From: Cryobacterium melibiosiphilum
GTDB lineage: Bacteria > Actinomycetota > Actinomycetes > Actinomycetales > Microbacteriaceae
Assembly (NCBI RefSeq): GCF_003602235.1
Contig: NZ_QZVS01000085.1
Coordinates: 1-64,000, forward strand
Reading direction: 5' to 3'
Length of the DNA: 64,000 nt
Within the stretch, counting starts at the first letter, position 1. Every line of letters starts with the position of its first letter. Below the pieces are notes generated by a model that was given only the letters and a program-made list of their open reading frames with translations, ran no database searches and had not been told where the DNA came from. Below are positions 50,643 to 59,300 of this stretch, piece after piece. Both the position numbers and the translations under genes were made by a program.

Positions 50643-51274
50643 CGAATTCATTCACCATGACCCGAGTGGATGCGAAGCGACTGGCGCAAATCGCCTTGTC
50701 GGCGGCATCCAAAGATGATGTCACCCCGGTAATTTGCGGGGCGCTCCTGACCGTATCGAATGGTGCCCTCCGCACGACATCGACCGACCGTTACCGCGTG
50801 CACACGGCGCTAATCGACATCGAGGGGAAATCCGAAGATCACGAGTTCATTATTTCCCGGTCCTCCCTCGAATGGCTGGACAAAAACGTCGGCACGTTCG
50901 GATCATTTCAGGCGCACAGGCAGCGCGTCACGATCACCACGAACCTCGATGCGCTGAACATCACGGTGCGCGCGTCCGACCTTCCCGAAGCTGAATCGGT
51001 TTCATGGAGTGGGCGCACGACGAAGGGCAACTTCCCGCCCGTTATCCGGCTGATTGAGAAGGCTAGAGAATCCGAGCCCATCTCCGCCGAAGCCTCATTC
51101 AGGCTCGAATACCTCGCCAAGGCCAAGGTGCTCTCCCATCTCGGAGACGCCCCGCTCATTCGATTCACGGTCTCCGAGAATCCGAACAAGCCCGGCCCCG
51201 TCTACTTCGCATTCTCATCGGCAGGCAAGGTCTACGCCGAAGCCATCATTCAGCCCAACCTCAACCTTTCCTAA
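50639..51274 (+). CDS. Phage DNA sliding clamp (DnaN-like), short form
   Basis: 211 residues. TPVICGALLTVSNGALRTTSTDRYRVHTALID reproduces the clamp strand-turn-strand with TDxYR, which aligns with ATDGHRLA of DnaN. The C-terminus GPVYFAFSSAGKVYAEAIIQPNLNL resembles the beta-clamp end. The length is ~55% of a bacterial clamp, so a two-domain subunit assembling as a trimer is likely, as for T4 gp45. It tethers polymerase to DNA. The start overlaps the previous gene by four bases. Confidence 0.75.
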   Translation: MTNSFTMTRVDAKRLAQIALSAASKDDVTPVICGALLTVSNGALRTTSTDRYRVHTALIDIEGKSEDHEFIISRSSLEWLDKNVGTFGSFQAHRQRVTITTNLDALNITVRASDLPEAESVSWSGRTTKGNFPPVIRLIEKARESEPISAEASFRLEYLAKAKVLSHLGDAPLIRFTVSENPNKPGPVYFAFSSAGKVYAEAIIQPNLNLS

Positions 51275-51292
51275 GACAGAGAAGAGCAGCAC

Positions 51293-52567
51293 ATGACACA
51301 AACATTCAAGGCCACCAACTTCAAGCGACTTATCGGGGAGGCCACCATCACCCCGAGCGGCAATGAACTCGTGGTGCTCGCCGGGAAGAACAAGGCGGGC
51401 AAATCGAGCTTTCGGGAAGCGATGCAGTCGCTCCTGAAGTACGCGTCCAAGCTCATCCCCGACCCGATCCACGAGGGCGAGACCGAATCCCGCGCCGAGT
51501 TCATCGACACCGAGTTGGGCGTGAGACTCCTGCGGGTGTGGAAGCGCAAGGCAGACGGCACGATCACCTCGACCTTCAGCGCCTACGCCCTCGACGGCGC
51601 CAAGTACCCTTCAGCGGTCGCCCTGGTCGCCGAACTCACGGGCGGCATCCTGCTCGACCCGAGCGAGTTCGTGAACTTCGATGAAAAGAAGCAGCGGGAG
51701 GAGCTGCTGCGACAGGTTAAACTGCCGTTCGACATCGACAAGCTCGCCGCCGAACGCAAGGGCATCTTCGACGGCCGCACCGACAAGAATAATGAGGTCA
51801 AGCGACTCGCCGCGCAGCTCAAGGGATTCGCTGCCCTCGACGCGAACGTGCCGACCGAGCAGCTTTCGGCCGTGACGCTGTACGCCGAGATGGACGCGAT
51901 CCGCACGAACAACGAGCACGTGGAGCAACTGCTCGGCGCGCACGAGGTCGCCGTCAACGCCCTCGAAGCCGCCACGCACGCAGGCCGCGCAGCATCCGCC
52001 GCGCTCGACAAGGCACGCGCCGACCACACGGCCGCACTCGCCGCCGAGAAAGCAGCCAGTGAGGCCAGCGCGCAGGGCCAGATCCAGTCGACGGATGCCG
52101 TCACCGCGCAACTCGCCAGTATCGATGAGACGAACGAGAAGGTGCGCGAACAGATCGCCCGCGCCGCACTCGCCGACGAACTCGACACCAGCACGGCACA
52201 GGCTGACGGGCTCACCTCGAAGCTCAACGCGATCGACAAGCGCAAGACAGACGGACTTGCCGCGGCGAAGTTCCCCGTCGAAGGCCTGAGCGTCGATGAG
52301 AACGGGATCACGGTCAACGGCCTCTCGTTCCTGTCGCTCTCGGAAAGTGAGCAGCTGTGGGTGGCGCTCCGAATCGCGACGGCTGGCAACCCGAAGCTGA
52401 AGCTGATCTTCCTGAAGAACGGCGATGCATTCGATGACGAGACCCTGGCGAAGGTTCAGGAGTACGCCGCCGAAAAGGGTTGGACGATCATCGCCGACCG
52501 GGGCCGCGACAATTCCAACGACTTCGGCATCGTGTTCGAAGAGGGCATTCTGGCGGTGTCCAAGTGA
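51293..52567 (+). CDS. SMC/RecF-like AAA ATPase
   Basis: 424 residues. Walker A AGKNKAGKSSF near residue 28-36, a long Ala/Glu/Lys coiled coil (~180-330), then a signature-like LSLSESEQLWVALRIAT. The Walker B position reads LKLIFLKNGDAFDDETL, where the usual hhhhDE is replaced by a loop with later acidic residues. Probably a recombination or replication ATPase. It lies 18 bp behind the clamp gene. Confidence 0.75.
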   Translation: MTQTFKATNFKRLIGEATITPSGNELVVLAGKNKAGKSSFREAMQSLLKYASKLIPDPIHEGETESRAEFIDTELGVRLLRVWKRKADGTITSTFSAYALDGAKYPSAVALVAELTGGILLDPSEFVNFDEKKQREELLRQVKLPFDIDKLAAERKGIFDGRTDKNNEVKRLAAQLKGFAALDANVPTEQLSAVTLYAEMDAIRTNNEHVEQLLGAHEVAVNALEAATHAGRAASAALDKARADHTAALAAEKAASEASAQGQIQSTDAVTAQLASIDETNEKVREQIARAALADELDTSTAQADGLTSKLNAIDKRKTDGLAAAKFPVEGLSVDENGITVNGLSFLSLSESEQLWVALRIATAGNPKLKLIFLKNGDAFDDETLAKVQEYAAEKGWTIIADRGRDNSNDFGIVFEEGILAVSK

Positions 52568-53046
52568 CCGCCACGAGAACCTCGATCCTGCCCGCCTATA
52601 TCCGTAAGGGCGACTTGATCCGCAAGGAATACACAGAGCCGTATTGTGCGACTCACGCCCTCGAATACGTGGCCGCTTGGAACGAGGACGACAGGCCACC
52701 GAGCGACAATCTCGCTCTCGCCTCATTCTTCCTGCTCTCCCGCCCGGTGTCGCCCGTGGTGCTGCCGACTGTGCCGGGGATTTACGTGGACAAGGATGGC
52801 TGCCCGTGGGTACTGCATAGGGAGATCCCGAACATGCCGCAGCACTGGACTGAGGACAGGGAATTCATGGCAGATTCGGAAGCCCTGTATCTCGCCCCCT
52901 TTACCCGCCTGCGCCCCGAGTCCGACGTCGCCGCCGAGGTTTTCAGCACCCTGAGTGCCGAGTTCGCTTGGCTCTTTGGCGATGACGCACTCGGAACCCG
53001 CAAGATCCGCTTCGAAGAACTCGCCGCAAAGTGGGCCACCAAGTGA
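52564..53046 (+). CDS. Hypothetical phage protein
   Basis: 160 residues, GTGA overlap with the ATPase stop. Mixed alpha-beta with VPGIYVDKDGCPWVLHREIPNMPQHW and an acidic C-terminus. No family recognised. Confidence 0.65.
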   Translation: MTATRTSILPAYIRKGDLIRKEYTEPYCATHALEYVAAWNEDDRPPSDNLALASFFLLSRPVSPVVLPTVPGIYVDKDGCPWVLHREIPNMPQHWTEDREFMADSEALYLAPFTRLRPESDVAAEVFSTLSAEFAWLFGDDALGTRKIRFEELAAKWATK

Positions 53047-53132
53047 CCCTCCGCGTATCCGACACCATCCCAGCGCTGGTGTTCCTCGCGCCCCCTGCAC
53101 CCCGCAAGAACGACGAGACGGAGACCGAATGA
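53043..53132 (+). CDS. Tiny coupled ORF
   Basis: 29 residues, GTGA overlap before and ATGA after, so it fits the coupling pattern of the operon. VTLRVSDTIPALVFLAPPAPRKNDETETE. May be a coupling spacer rather than a functional protein. Confidence 0.4.
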   Translation: MTLRVSDTIPALVFLAPPAPRKNDETETE

Positions 53133-53371
53133 CTGACCCGCTTCACGAAGCCCGCGACCAGATCGAAACGGTCAAGGGGATGAGCGACTACATCACGACA
53201 GCCGACAGACTCGCGATCGCACAGGCACTCGCCACGATCGCAGTTGCCGAGGCTGCACGGGATCAAGTCGCCGCGACAACCGGTATGGCAGAAAACGTCG
53301 GCCGGCTGGGTGACCTGCTCGCCATGATCGTCAGCAATGAAGCAGTCATCAGAACCGAGAGTGCCTCGTGA
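53129..53371 (+). CDS. Small helical phage protein
   Basis: 80 residues. Almost all helix (LHEARDQIETVKGMSDYITTADRLAIAQALATIAVAEAARDQVAATTGMAENVGRLGDLLAMI). GAGAC site and ATGA overlap set the start. Unknown function. Confidence 0.6.
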   Translation: MTDPLHEARDQIETVKGMSDYITTADRLAIAQALATIAVAEAARDQVAATTGMAENVGRLGDLLAMIVSNEAVIRTESAS

Positions 53372-53811
53372 CGCTCGGCAGCATGGAGGGGATGGGGGCG
53401 GCGACTTATGCGGTCGACGCCGGCGAAGTGCTCATGCGCTTCACGATCCCCGGCAACCCGCGCCCGAAGGAACGCCCACGGCAGGGCAAGGGTCGCACCT
53501 ACACGCCCGCAGGGACCGTGATCGCCGAACAGTCCGTGCTTGCCGCTTTCGACGCCGCATATCCCAACTGGGAGCCGGTCGCGAAGGTAATCAAGCTCGA
53601 CCTGAAAGCAAGCTTCTACCGCGACTCACACCGACTCGTGGACGTGGACAACCTCGCCAAGCTCATCCAGGACGCGCTCAACAAAAGAGCGTTCGTGGAT
53701 GACTCGCAGGTGTTCGACCTGCACGGGCACAAGTGGTTCACGACGAAAGACCGCGCACGTACTGAGGTCGTAATCACCCGCGTGGACAGCGACCGGATCG
53801 AGGCCGCGTGA
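53368..53811 (+). CDS. rusA: RusA-type Holliday junction resolvase
   Basis: 147 residues. FTIPGNPRPKERPR then RLVDVDNLAKLIQDALNKRAFVDDSQVFDLHGHKW: Asp92, Asp94 and Asp111/112 fit the catalytic aspartates of RusA. It cuts four-way junctions made during phage recombination and replication. GTG start overlapping the upstream stop. Confidence 0.9.
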   Translation: MTLGSMEGMGAATYAVDAGEVLMRFTIPGNPRPKERPRQGKGRTYTPAGTVIAEQSVLAAFDAAYPNWEPVAKVIKLDLKASFYRDSHRLVDVDNLAKLIQDALNKRAFVDDSQVFDLHGHKWFTTKDRARTEVVITRVDSDRIEAA

Positions 53812-53978
53812 ACGTCGGCACCCGCGTCAAGTTCACCAACCACATGCCCAACCGGCCCGGCGCTGAATACGACGGGCAACAGGCAACCATCACCATCGGC
53901 AACCACGGCGAGTACGTCATCCGTTTCGATGACGGCAAGTCGATCTATGCCATGCACAGAGAACTGGAGCCCGCGTGA
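53808..53978 (+). CDS. Small beta-rich phage protein
   Basis: 56 residues, GTGA overlaps on both sides. VGTRVKFTNHMPNRPGAEYDGQQATITIGNHGEYVIRFDDGKSIYAMHRELEP, a KOW/SH3-like barrel pattern. Confidence 0.6.
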   Translation: MNVGTRVKFTNHMPNRPGAEYDGQQATITIGNHGEYVIRFDDGKSIYAMHRELEPA

Positions 53979-54673
53979 TCATACTCGGTCGGTGGGCTCC
54001 TCTGGGCGGCACGTTCAAGATCGGCGTGCCGAGTCCTGGCGACCTCATCGCAATCAACTTCCGCACCCTGAGGCACAAGGCGTGGAGGGTCGCAGAGGTC
54101 TCTCCGCACGAAGACAATCGGGCCCGCGTCATCTTGCGGCCCAATGGCCCCACGTTCGACTACGCGCAGTACAACGTGCTGATGGATATGGGCAAGCACG
54201 CCACCTACTACGAACTCACCGATCATTACCCGGTGTGCGTGAAGTGTGGCGACCTGTGCCCCTGCTCTGATCAGTGGTCGGAGTCGCAAGCAGCGGGCGA
54301 AATGAAGCGGGCAGAGCGCTACGAAGTCGCCGGCGTCTGCCCTGCCTGCCAGCAGCCGGTGTCATCCCGGCAAAAACACATCACGTTCGACCTGAACGTG
54401 GTCAGCCCGATCGGCCCGCCCGTCACATTCCACATGAAGAACAGTTGCTGGCGCTCAGCGATCGACTACGACAAAGCGGTGGCGAAAGCGACGGACACCA
54501 AGCCGAAACTCTCGTGCACCGGGCATCTCATCCAGCACCACGACGACAGCTATTCGTGCTCAGAGATGGTCGAGTGCCCGGGATCTGAAATGAGCCACGG
54601 CCACTACGCGCGCTGCTACGTGTCCGGCATTGCGTGCAATCACCTCCCATGCATCGAAAGGAACAACCGATGA
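53975..54673 (+). CDS. Cys-rich phage protein with multiple zinc-like knuckles
   Basis: 232 residues. CVKCGDLCPC, CPACQQ and several later Cys/His pairs (SCTGHLIQHH, YSCSEMVECPG, HGHYARCYVSGIACNHLPC) indicate two or three zinc modules. Unrecognised. Confidence 0.6.
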   Translation: MIILGRWAPLGGTFKIGVPSPGDLIAINFRTLRHKAWRVAEVSPHEDNRARVILRPNGPTFDYAQYNVLMDMGKHATYYELTDHYPVCVKCGDLCPCSDQWSESQAAGEMKRAERYEVAGVCPACQQPVSSRQKHITFDLNVVSPIGPPVTFHMKNSCWRSAIDYDKAVAKATDTKPKLSCTGHLIQHHDDSYSCSEMVECPGSEMSHGHYARCYVSGIACNHLPCIERNNR

Positions 54674-55593
54674 CTCCAAACCCCACCCAAGAAGCACCCA
54701 CTACCCCCGCTGAGATTGACTTGCAGCGGGGGTTCGCAATTGGCGGCGACTCAGGGCCCCGAATCGTCTACGACATGCCCGAGACGCCGTACCACGCACA
54801 CCCGGCGCTGTCATCGACTCAGGCGCGACTACTGCTCGACTCGCCCGCCAGATTCCACTACTCGAAGACCCATCCGCAAGGGCACAAGGATGCTTTCGAT
54901 CTCGGCACGGCGGTGCACACGAAAGTGCTGGGGGTCGGCAGTCAGGCAATCGCCTACCCCGACGAGCATCTGACCCCTTCGGGCATGGTGTCATCGAAGG
55001 CCGCAACGATCGAATGGGTCGCCGAGCAGCGCGCGAACGGGCTCATCGTCCTCAGCGCCGACAAGCTCGCCGAGGTGAACGCGATGAGCGAGGCGGTTCT
55101 CGCGCATCCCACGGCAAAGATCCTGTTCGAGCAGGACGGCAATTCCGAAGCGTCGATCTTCGCCACGGACCCGGAGACGGGCGTGGAGTTGCGCGCCCGG
55201 TTCGACTTCCTGCCGAACCTCGCGAACAACCACCCGATCGCGGTCGACCTCAAGACGACGGGCAAGTCGGCATCCCGTGAAGGGTTCGAGAAGTCGGTCG
55301 CATCGTTCGGCTACGACGTGCAGCAGGGTCACTACCTGCCGACGCTCGAGCTTGTGGTCGGACGCGAACTGCCCATGGTGTTCGTCGTCGTGGAGACCGC
55401 CGCGCCTCACCTGGTCGCAGTGCACCAACTCGACCAGCTCTGGCACGAGATGGGCATGACGAAGGCCCGCAAGGCTCGCGAAATATTCGCCGAGTGCACC
55501 GCGAATAACGAATGGCCCGGATACCCAACGGGCGTTGAACTCATCTCGCCGCCGACGTGGGCGGTCTACCAGCACGAGGAGAAATACGCATGA
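54670..55593 (+). CDS. PD-(D/E)XK exonuclease, RecE/Cas4-like (DUF3799)
   Basis: 307 residues. YHAHPALSSTQARLLLDSPARFHY, FDLGTAVHTKVLG, then the nuclease core PIAVDLKTTGKSASREGFEKSVASFGYDVQQGHYL, with D-x-K and a downstream Gln-Tyr motif typical of RecE/Cas4 relatives. It would resect DNA 5' ends for single-strand annealing. A probable annealing partner is encoded two genes on. Confidence 0.82.
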   Translation: MTPNPTQEAPTTPAEIDLQRGFAIGGDSGPRIVYDMPETPYHAHPALSSTQARLLLDSPARFHYSKTHPQGHKDAFDLGTAVHTKVLGVGSQAIAYPDEHLTPSGMVSSKAATIEWVAEQRANGLIVLSADKLAEVNAMSEAVLAHPTAKILFEQDGNSEASIFATDPETGVELRARFDFLPNLANNHPIAVDLKTTGKSASREGFEKSVASFGYDVQQGHYLPTLELVVGRELPMVFVVVETAAPHLVAVHQLDQLWHEMGMTKARKAREIFAECTANNEWPGYPTGVELISPPTWAVYQHEEKYA

Positions 55594-55748
55594 GAAGTGA
55601 GAAGGAAATCCGCGACGCGATCGAGGCACTGGAGGGCGACCGGCAGGCGCTCCTCGACTTGCCGGATGACGCGTTGCATGCACGCCGAATGATCAGCGTG
55701 ACGAGCCGAATTGATGAACTCAAATGGACACTTGGAGACAAAGAATGA
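55590..55748 (+). CDS. Small helical protein between the recombination genes
   Basis: 52 residues, ATGA overlaps on both sides. Two helices (EKEIRDAIEALEGDRQALLDL; RRMISVTSRIDELKWTLG). Unknown. Confidence 0.6.
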   Translation: MRSEKEIRDAIEALEGDRQALLDLPDDALHARRMISVTSRIDELKWTLGDKE

Positions 55749-56602
55749 GCGACATCGCCCTACCCAACCAGTCCCGCCCCGCATCCCAGGGAACGGTCAT
55801 CGAGCAGACACGAGCCGCCGCGGAAGTCGCAGCAGCGGTCAGTGTGGCCCGGAACTTCCCGCGGGCCGCCACTGCTGCCACGGAGCAGATGCGAGAGCTG
55901 TGCAGCCGCCTGAGCGTCGCGAATCGTGCTTTCTACGAGGTGCCGAACCGTGGCGCTGGTATGTCGGTGCACATCGCCCGCGAACTCGCCCGAATCTGGG
56001 GCAACCTCGACTACGGAGTTCGCGAACTGGGCCGCGACGACGCAAGCGGCATGTCCGAAATGCAGGTGTGGGCGTGGGACGTGGAAGCCAACGTCAGATC
56101 CACCCGCTCATTTTTGCAGCCACACGCAAAGTCGCTCAAAGGTGGCAAGCGTCAGGCACTCACCGATCTGAACGACATCTACCTGAACAACCAGAACACC
56201 GGCGCTCGCGCGGTCCGGGAGTGCCTGTTCACGGTCCTCCCCGGCTGGTTCATGGCCGACGCCGAAGCGATCCTCCGCAAGACGTTGGAGCACGGCGACG
56301 GCAAGCCGATCGAGGAGCGCCGCGCCGACGTGATCAACGCGTTCGTAGGGCTGAATGTCAGCCAGAAGAAACTCGAGACCCGGCTACGCGCCCCGCTCGC
56401 GAAATGGTCACCGAGTCACATCGCTGAGCTTGGCCGGGTGTACCAGTCGATCACTCAGGACGGCATCCCCGCCCGCGAATTCTTCCCCGAGGAAGCGGTC
56501 GCGGTCATGGCCGCTCCGGCCGTGGCTGAACCATCCGAGTCGCCCGCCGACCCCATGCAGCGCACCCCGGAGGAGCAGGCCGAAGACGCGGTGGCCTCAT
56601 GA
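55745..56602 (+). CDS. Probable phage recombination (single-strand annealing) protein
   Basis: 285 residues. Distinct conserved-looking core: MSVHIARELARIWGNLDYGVRELGRDDASGMSEMQVWAWDVEANVRSTRSFLQPHAKS, then GARAVRECLFTVLPGWFMADAEAILRKTL. Similar proteins accompany RecE-like nucleases in actinophages. I infer the annealing role from that placement, not from a fold I can prove. Confidence 0.6.
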   Translation: MSDIALPNQSRPASQGTVIEQTRAAAEVAAAVSVARNFPRAATAATEQMRELCSRLSVANRAFYEVPNRGAGMSVHIARELARIWGNLDYGVRELGRDDASGMSEMQVWAWDVEANVRSTRSFLQPHAKSLKGGKRQALTDLNDIYLNNQNTGARAVRECLFTVLPGWFMADAEAILRKTLEHGDGKPIEERRADVINAFVGLNVSQKKLETRLRAPLAKWSPSHIAELGRVYQSITQDGIPAREFFPEEAVAVMAAPAVAEPSESPADPMQRTPEEQAEDAVAS

Positions 56603-56808
56603 AGCCGCTGAATGAGGTGGTCAGCAACGTCCGTATCAGCTGGAACGGTGGCCGCAACGGCTGGCATTCGTTCTTGATCGGGGCGGCAATCATCCCGCAT
56701 CGTGACTATTCGGCTGGGAAGCGGCTCGACACGACGCTCCACCTGTACTTGGGCCTGTGGGTGCTCGCTGCAACCGTGAAAACCAAGTACGGCAGGAAAG
56801 TCGCATGA
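56599..56808 (+). CDS. Small phage protein
   Basis: 69 residues, ATGA overlap. NVRISWNGGRNGWHSFLIGAAIIPHRDYSAGKRLDTTLHLYLGLWVLAATV; beta-rich, no family recognised. Confidence 0.6.
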   Translation: MKPLNEVVSNVRISWNGGRNGWHSFLIGAAIIPHRDYSAGKRLDTTLHLYLGLWVLAATVKTKYGRKVA

Positions 56809-56912
56809 CCGCCCCCACGATCACAGTCGACCCCGCAACCCTCACCCCGCACGAGGCTGTCAACCTCGCGTCGAAGCTGCTGCAATTCGCGACGCAGGCG
56901 AGAGTGACGTGA
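56805..56912 (+). CDS. Tiny phage ORF
   Basis: 35 residues, ATGA overlap before and GTGA after. TITVDPATLTPHEAVNLASKLLQFATQ, one helix. Coupling pattern supports translation. Confidence 0.5.
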   Translation: MTAPTITVDPATLTPHEAVNLASKLLQFATQARVT

Positions 56913-57424
56913 GGCGCCGAACCATCCTCCCGAAGTCCCCGAAGACCGCCCCGAAGACGTTCACCAATACGGCCCGCGCAAAGCTGCACCGTCGGCAGGG
57001 CGCTATGTGCCCGTGGTGCGGTCACGGCCTCGACATCGAAGACATGCACGCCCATCACCGGCTGCTCCGAGGCCAGGGCGGTACCTGGGATCTCGCGAAC
57101 ATCGTCGGGCTTCACGCGGCGTGTCATGACCTGCAGCCGGGGTCGGTGCATCAGGAGCCGGCGAAGGCGTACCGGCTGGGATTCATGATCCGCACGAAGC
57201 TGCTCACGCCCGCACAGATACCGATCTACTCGGCGGCAACTGCGGGATGGCTGCTCGCTGACGGCGACCTCTATCAGGACGCGCTGCGGGCCGAAGCTGC
57301 CGAACTGATCGCGCTGGCGGGGGTGGCGCCGCGATTGACCGCGCCGCCCTACTCGCCCACATCAAGAAACGCGCGGACGCTCAGGGCTCACTGCCCGCGG
57401 CTGCCGTGCTCGACGCGCTCGTGA
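56909..57424 (+). CDS. HNH endonuclease, C-terminus possibly frame-shifted
   Basis: 171 residues. AKLHRRQGAMCPWCGHGLDIEDMHAHHRLLRGQGGTWDLANIVGLHAACHD is a clear HNH domain (CxxC, HHR). After about residue 140 the product becomes junk-like (SPTSRNARTLRAHCPRLPC), whereas the +2 frame after GGGGG (57319-57323) reads DRAALLAHIKKRADAQGSLPAAAVLDALVTAIVRGDFDKSKGG, a convincing protein end. The frame shift may be programmed, or this may be a separate gene with a non-ATG start. Confidence 0.75.
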   Translation: MRRRTILPKSPKTAPKTFTNTARAKLHRRQGAMCPWCGHGLDIEDMHAHHRLLRGQGGTWDLANIVGLHAACHDLQPGSVHQEPAKAYRLGFMIRTKLLTPAQIPIYSAATAGWLLADGDLYQDALRAEAAELIALAGVAPRLTAPPYSPTSRNARTLRAHCPRLPCSTRS

Positions 57425-57469
57425 CGGCCATCGTCCGGGGCGACTTCGACAAATCGAAAGGAGGTGAAA

Positions 57470-58294
57470 GTGGCAAAAACACGGATGCTCAAGCACGACC
57501 TGAGAACGTCCGAGAAGGTCGCATCATGGCCGATTGAGATCAGGTTCTTCTGGGTGCTGCTCTGGGGCTACGTAGACGACCACGGCAAGGGAAAGGACAA
57601 TCCGCTACTCGTCAAGGCCGACTGTTTCCCACTGAACCCCGAGATCACGGCGGAGGTCGTGGACGGGTGGCTGTGGCGACTATCGGCCGAGGATGTCGTG
57701 GCGCGATATTCGGCAGGCGGCACGGATTATCTGGCCGTCGTCAACTGGAAAGAGCACCAGAAACCACCGCATCCGACCAAGGATATTCTGCCCGGTCTCA
57801 ACGATCCAGACTCCACCCGGAGAGAGCTTCATGCACCATGCATGAAGGATGCAGGAAAGGTTCATGCATCACTCACCCATGGGTTGGGTTTAACTGGGTC
57901 TGGGTTTGGGTCTGGGTTTGAGCAGGAGTCATCACCTGCGGCGATGGTGAGAGTGAAGCTGAGGCTGTCGGAAATCTTCGATGACGCCTACTCGCACTGG
58001 CCGAAGAAGACCGAGCGCAAAGCCGCTTTCGAGAAGTTCGAGACTGCCTCGAAGCGGATGCCACCCGACGAGCTCGCAGCGCACATCATGCGATTCGGTG
58101 ACGCCTACCTCGCGACCACGGAGAAGAAATACACCCCGGCGCTCGGGGTCTGGATCGGTCATGAGCGATGGACCGACGAACTACCGACGCGCGCCGAGCC
58201 TGACCGCAAGCCGACCCGCAGCGACGAGAACCTGGCATACGTCCAGAGCCTCTACCGCGACGACCAACCCGGCCAGATGGAGATCGAACAATGA
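57470..58294 (+). CDS. Phage replication initiator-like protein (DnaD/gp-type)
   Basis: 274 residues. GTG 57470 is chosen because a perfect GGAGG lies 5 bases before it; the GTG at 57464 overlaps that site. LRTSEKVASWPIEIRFFWVLLWGYVDDHGKGKDNPLLVKADCFPL and LAVVNWKEHQKPPHPTKDILP are typical of actinophage replication-initiation winged-helix proteins. A linker with two 12-bp repeats (GSGFGSGF, 57896-57919) leads to a second helical domain. It probably marks the origin region. Confidence 0.7.
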   Translation: MAKTRMLKHDLRTSEKVASWPIEIRFFWVLLWGYVDDHGKGKDNPLLVKADCFPLNPEITAEVVDGWLWRLSAEDVVARYSAGGTDYLAVVNWKEHQKPPHPTKDILPGLNDPDSTRRELHAPCMKDAGKVHASLTHGLGLTGSGFGSGFEQESSPAAMVRVKLRLSEIFDDAYSHWPKKTERKAAFEKFETASKRMPPDELAAHIMRFGDAYLATTEKKYTPALGVWIGHERWTDELPTRAEPDRKPTRSDENLAYVQSLYRDDQPGQMEIEQ

Positions 58295-58734
58295 TGACGA
58301 AAAAGGAGATCGGCCACCTGCTGCTTCTGGCGAGTGGCCTAGATCGGTTCGTGATCGTCAATGACGTGACCACGGATGCGTGGCTGCGGGCATTGCAGGA
58401 TGTCGACGTGAACCTCGAGCAGGCCAAACAGGCTTGCGTGAATCACTACACCGGCCCGGATGCTGGTCGCCAGTTCACCGTGGCGCATGTCGTCGCGCTG
58501 GTCACGGTCGACAACCGCTCGAACCTGAACGCGATCGAGGCCGACGTGAGATCGGCCAAGGCGCGCGGGCTCATCGAGAAGTCATGGCCGAGCCGCAACC
58601 TGCTGCCGCCTGACATCCGTGACGCGCTGTTCACGCTGCGGGAGTTCGAGCGGCGGGCGGCGACTGACCGGCTGGCACTCGATGAGGGCGACGGGGTGCC
58701 GGCTGATGTCGGGACCGTGGGGAGGTCGTTGTGA
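58291..58734 (+). CDS. Probable helicase-loading/replication accessory protein
   Basis: 147 residues, overlapping the initiator stop. KKEIGHLLLLASGLDRFVIVNDVTTDAWLRALQDVDVNLEQAKQACVNHYTGPDAGRQFTVAHVVALV resembles the small replicative-helicase loader or inhibitor proteins that follow phage initiators. Inference from sequence style and place. Confidence 0.55.
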   Translation: MMTKKEIGHLLLLASGLDRFVIVNDVTTDAWLRALQDVDVNLEQAKQACVNHYTGPDAGRQFTVAHVVALVTVDNRSNLNAIEADVRSAKARGLIEKSWPSRNLLPPDIRDALFTLREFERRAATDRLALDEGDGVPADVGTVGRSL

Positions 58735-59003
58735 CCGACACCCTGGCGAACTTCCTGGACAACGTGACCCGGGCCAGCGCGGAGGCCGAGCGTTTCCCGC
58801 CCCTGGATGTCGTCCGCCGTGAGCGGTTCTCGGGCGCCGATCATCGGGCGATGCTCGCGGTCCACGATCTGGAAACTGCGAAGTTCGCGGTGGCTTTGCG
58901 CCGGTCGTGGGTGGCTGCGGGCCCAACTTCTGCGGTCATGGCATCCCGTCGGGCTGCCCACGGAATCAACGAGAAAGGAAACCATGACCGCCAGAGTGCT
59001 TGA
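58731..59003 (+). CDS. Small phage protein
   Basis: 90 residues, GTGA overlap. Helical (TLANFLDNVTRASAEAERFPPLDVV; HRAMLAVHDLETAKFAVALRRSWVAAG). The 3' end overlaps the next gene by 20 bp. Unknown. Confidence 0.6.
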   Translation: MTDTLANFLDNVTRASAEAERFPPLDVVRRERFSGADHRAMLAVHDLETAKFAVALRRSWVAAGPTSAVMASRRAAHGINEKGNHDRQSA

Positions 59004-59208
59004 AACCAAGAACGGCCTGAACGAGATCGGCTGCAACGACTGCCCGGAGTTCGCGGATGTCGCGCGGGGCCAGTCGTCAACGATCGACGCATGTCGCCAT
59101 CACGACCGCTGTTTCCACCCGCAGATCGGCAATGCGAAGGGCGGGCCGAAGACTCGGAGTCTCACGGATGCGGGCTGGCTGGCCTCAGTACGCCCGCCAG
59201 CCGCGTAG
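58984..59208 (+). CDS. Small Cys/His-rich phage protein
   Basis: 74 residues; GAAAGGAAACC before the ATG. GCNDCPEFADVARGQSSTIDACRHHDRCFHP supplies a dense Cys/His set for a zinc site. Unrecognised. Confidence 0.65.
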   Translation: MTARVLETKNGLNEIGCNDCPEFADVARGQSSTIDACRHHDRCFHPQIGNAKGGPKTRSLTDAGWLASVRPPAA

Positions 59209-59300
59209 CAGCACAAAAGCACACGAGTGCCCGCCCTGACAATTTGAGCGCGTCAGTCGGGCGCACAGCGATTCACAACGAACAAGAAACGAGCACCTAA

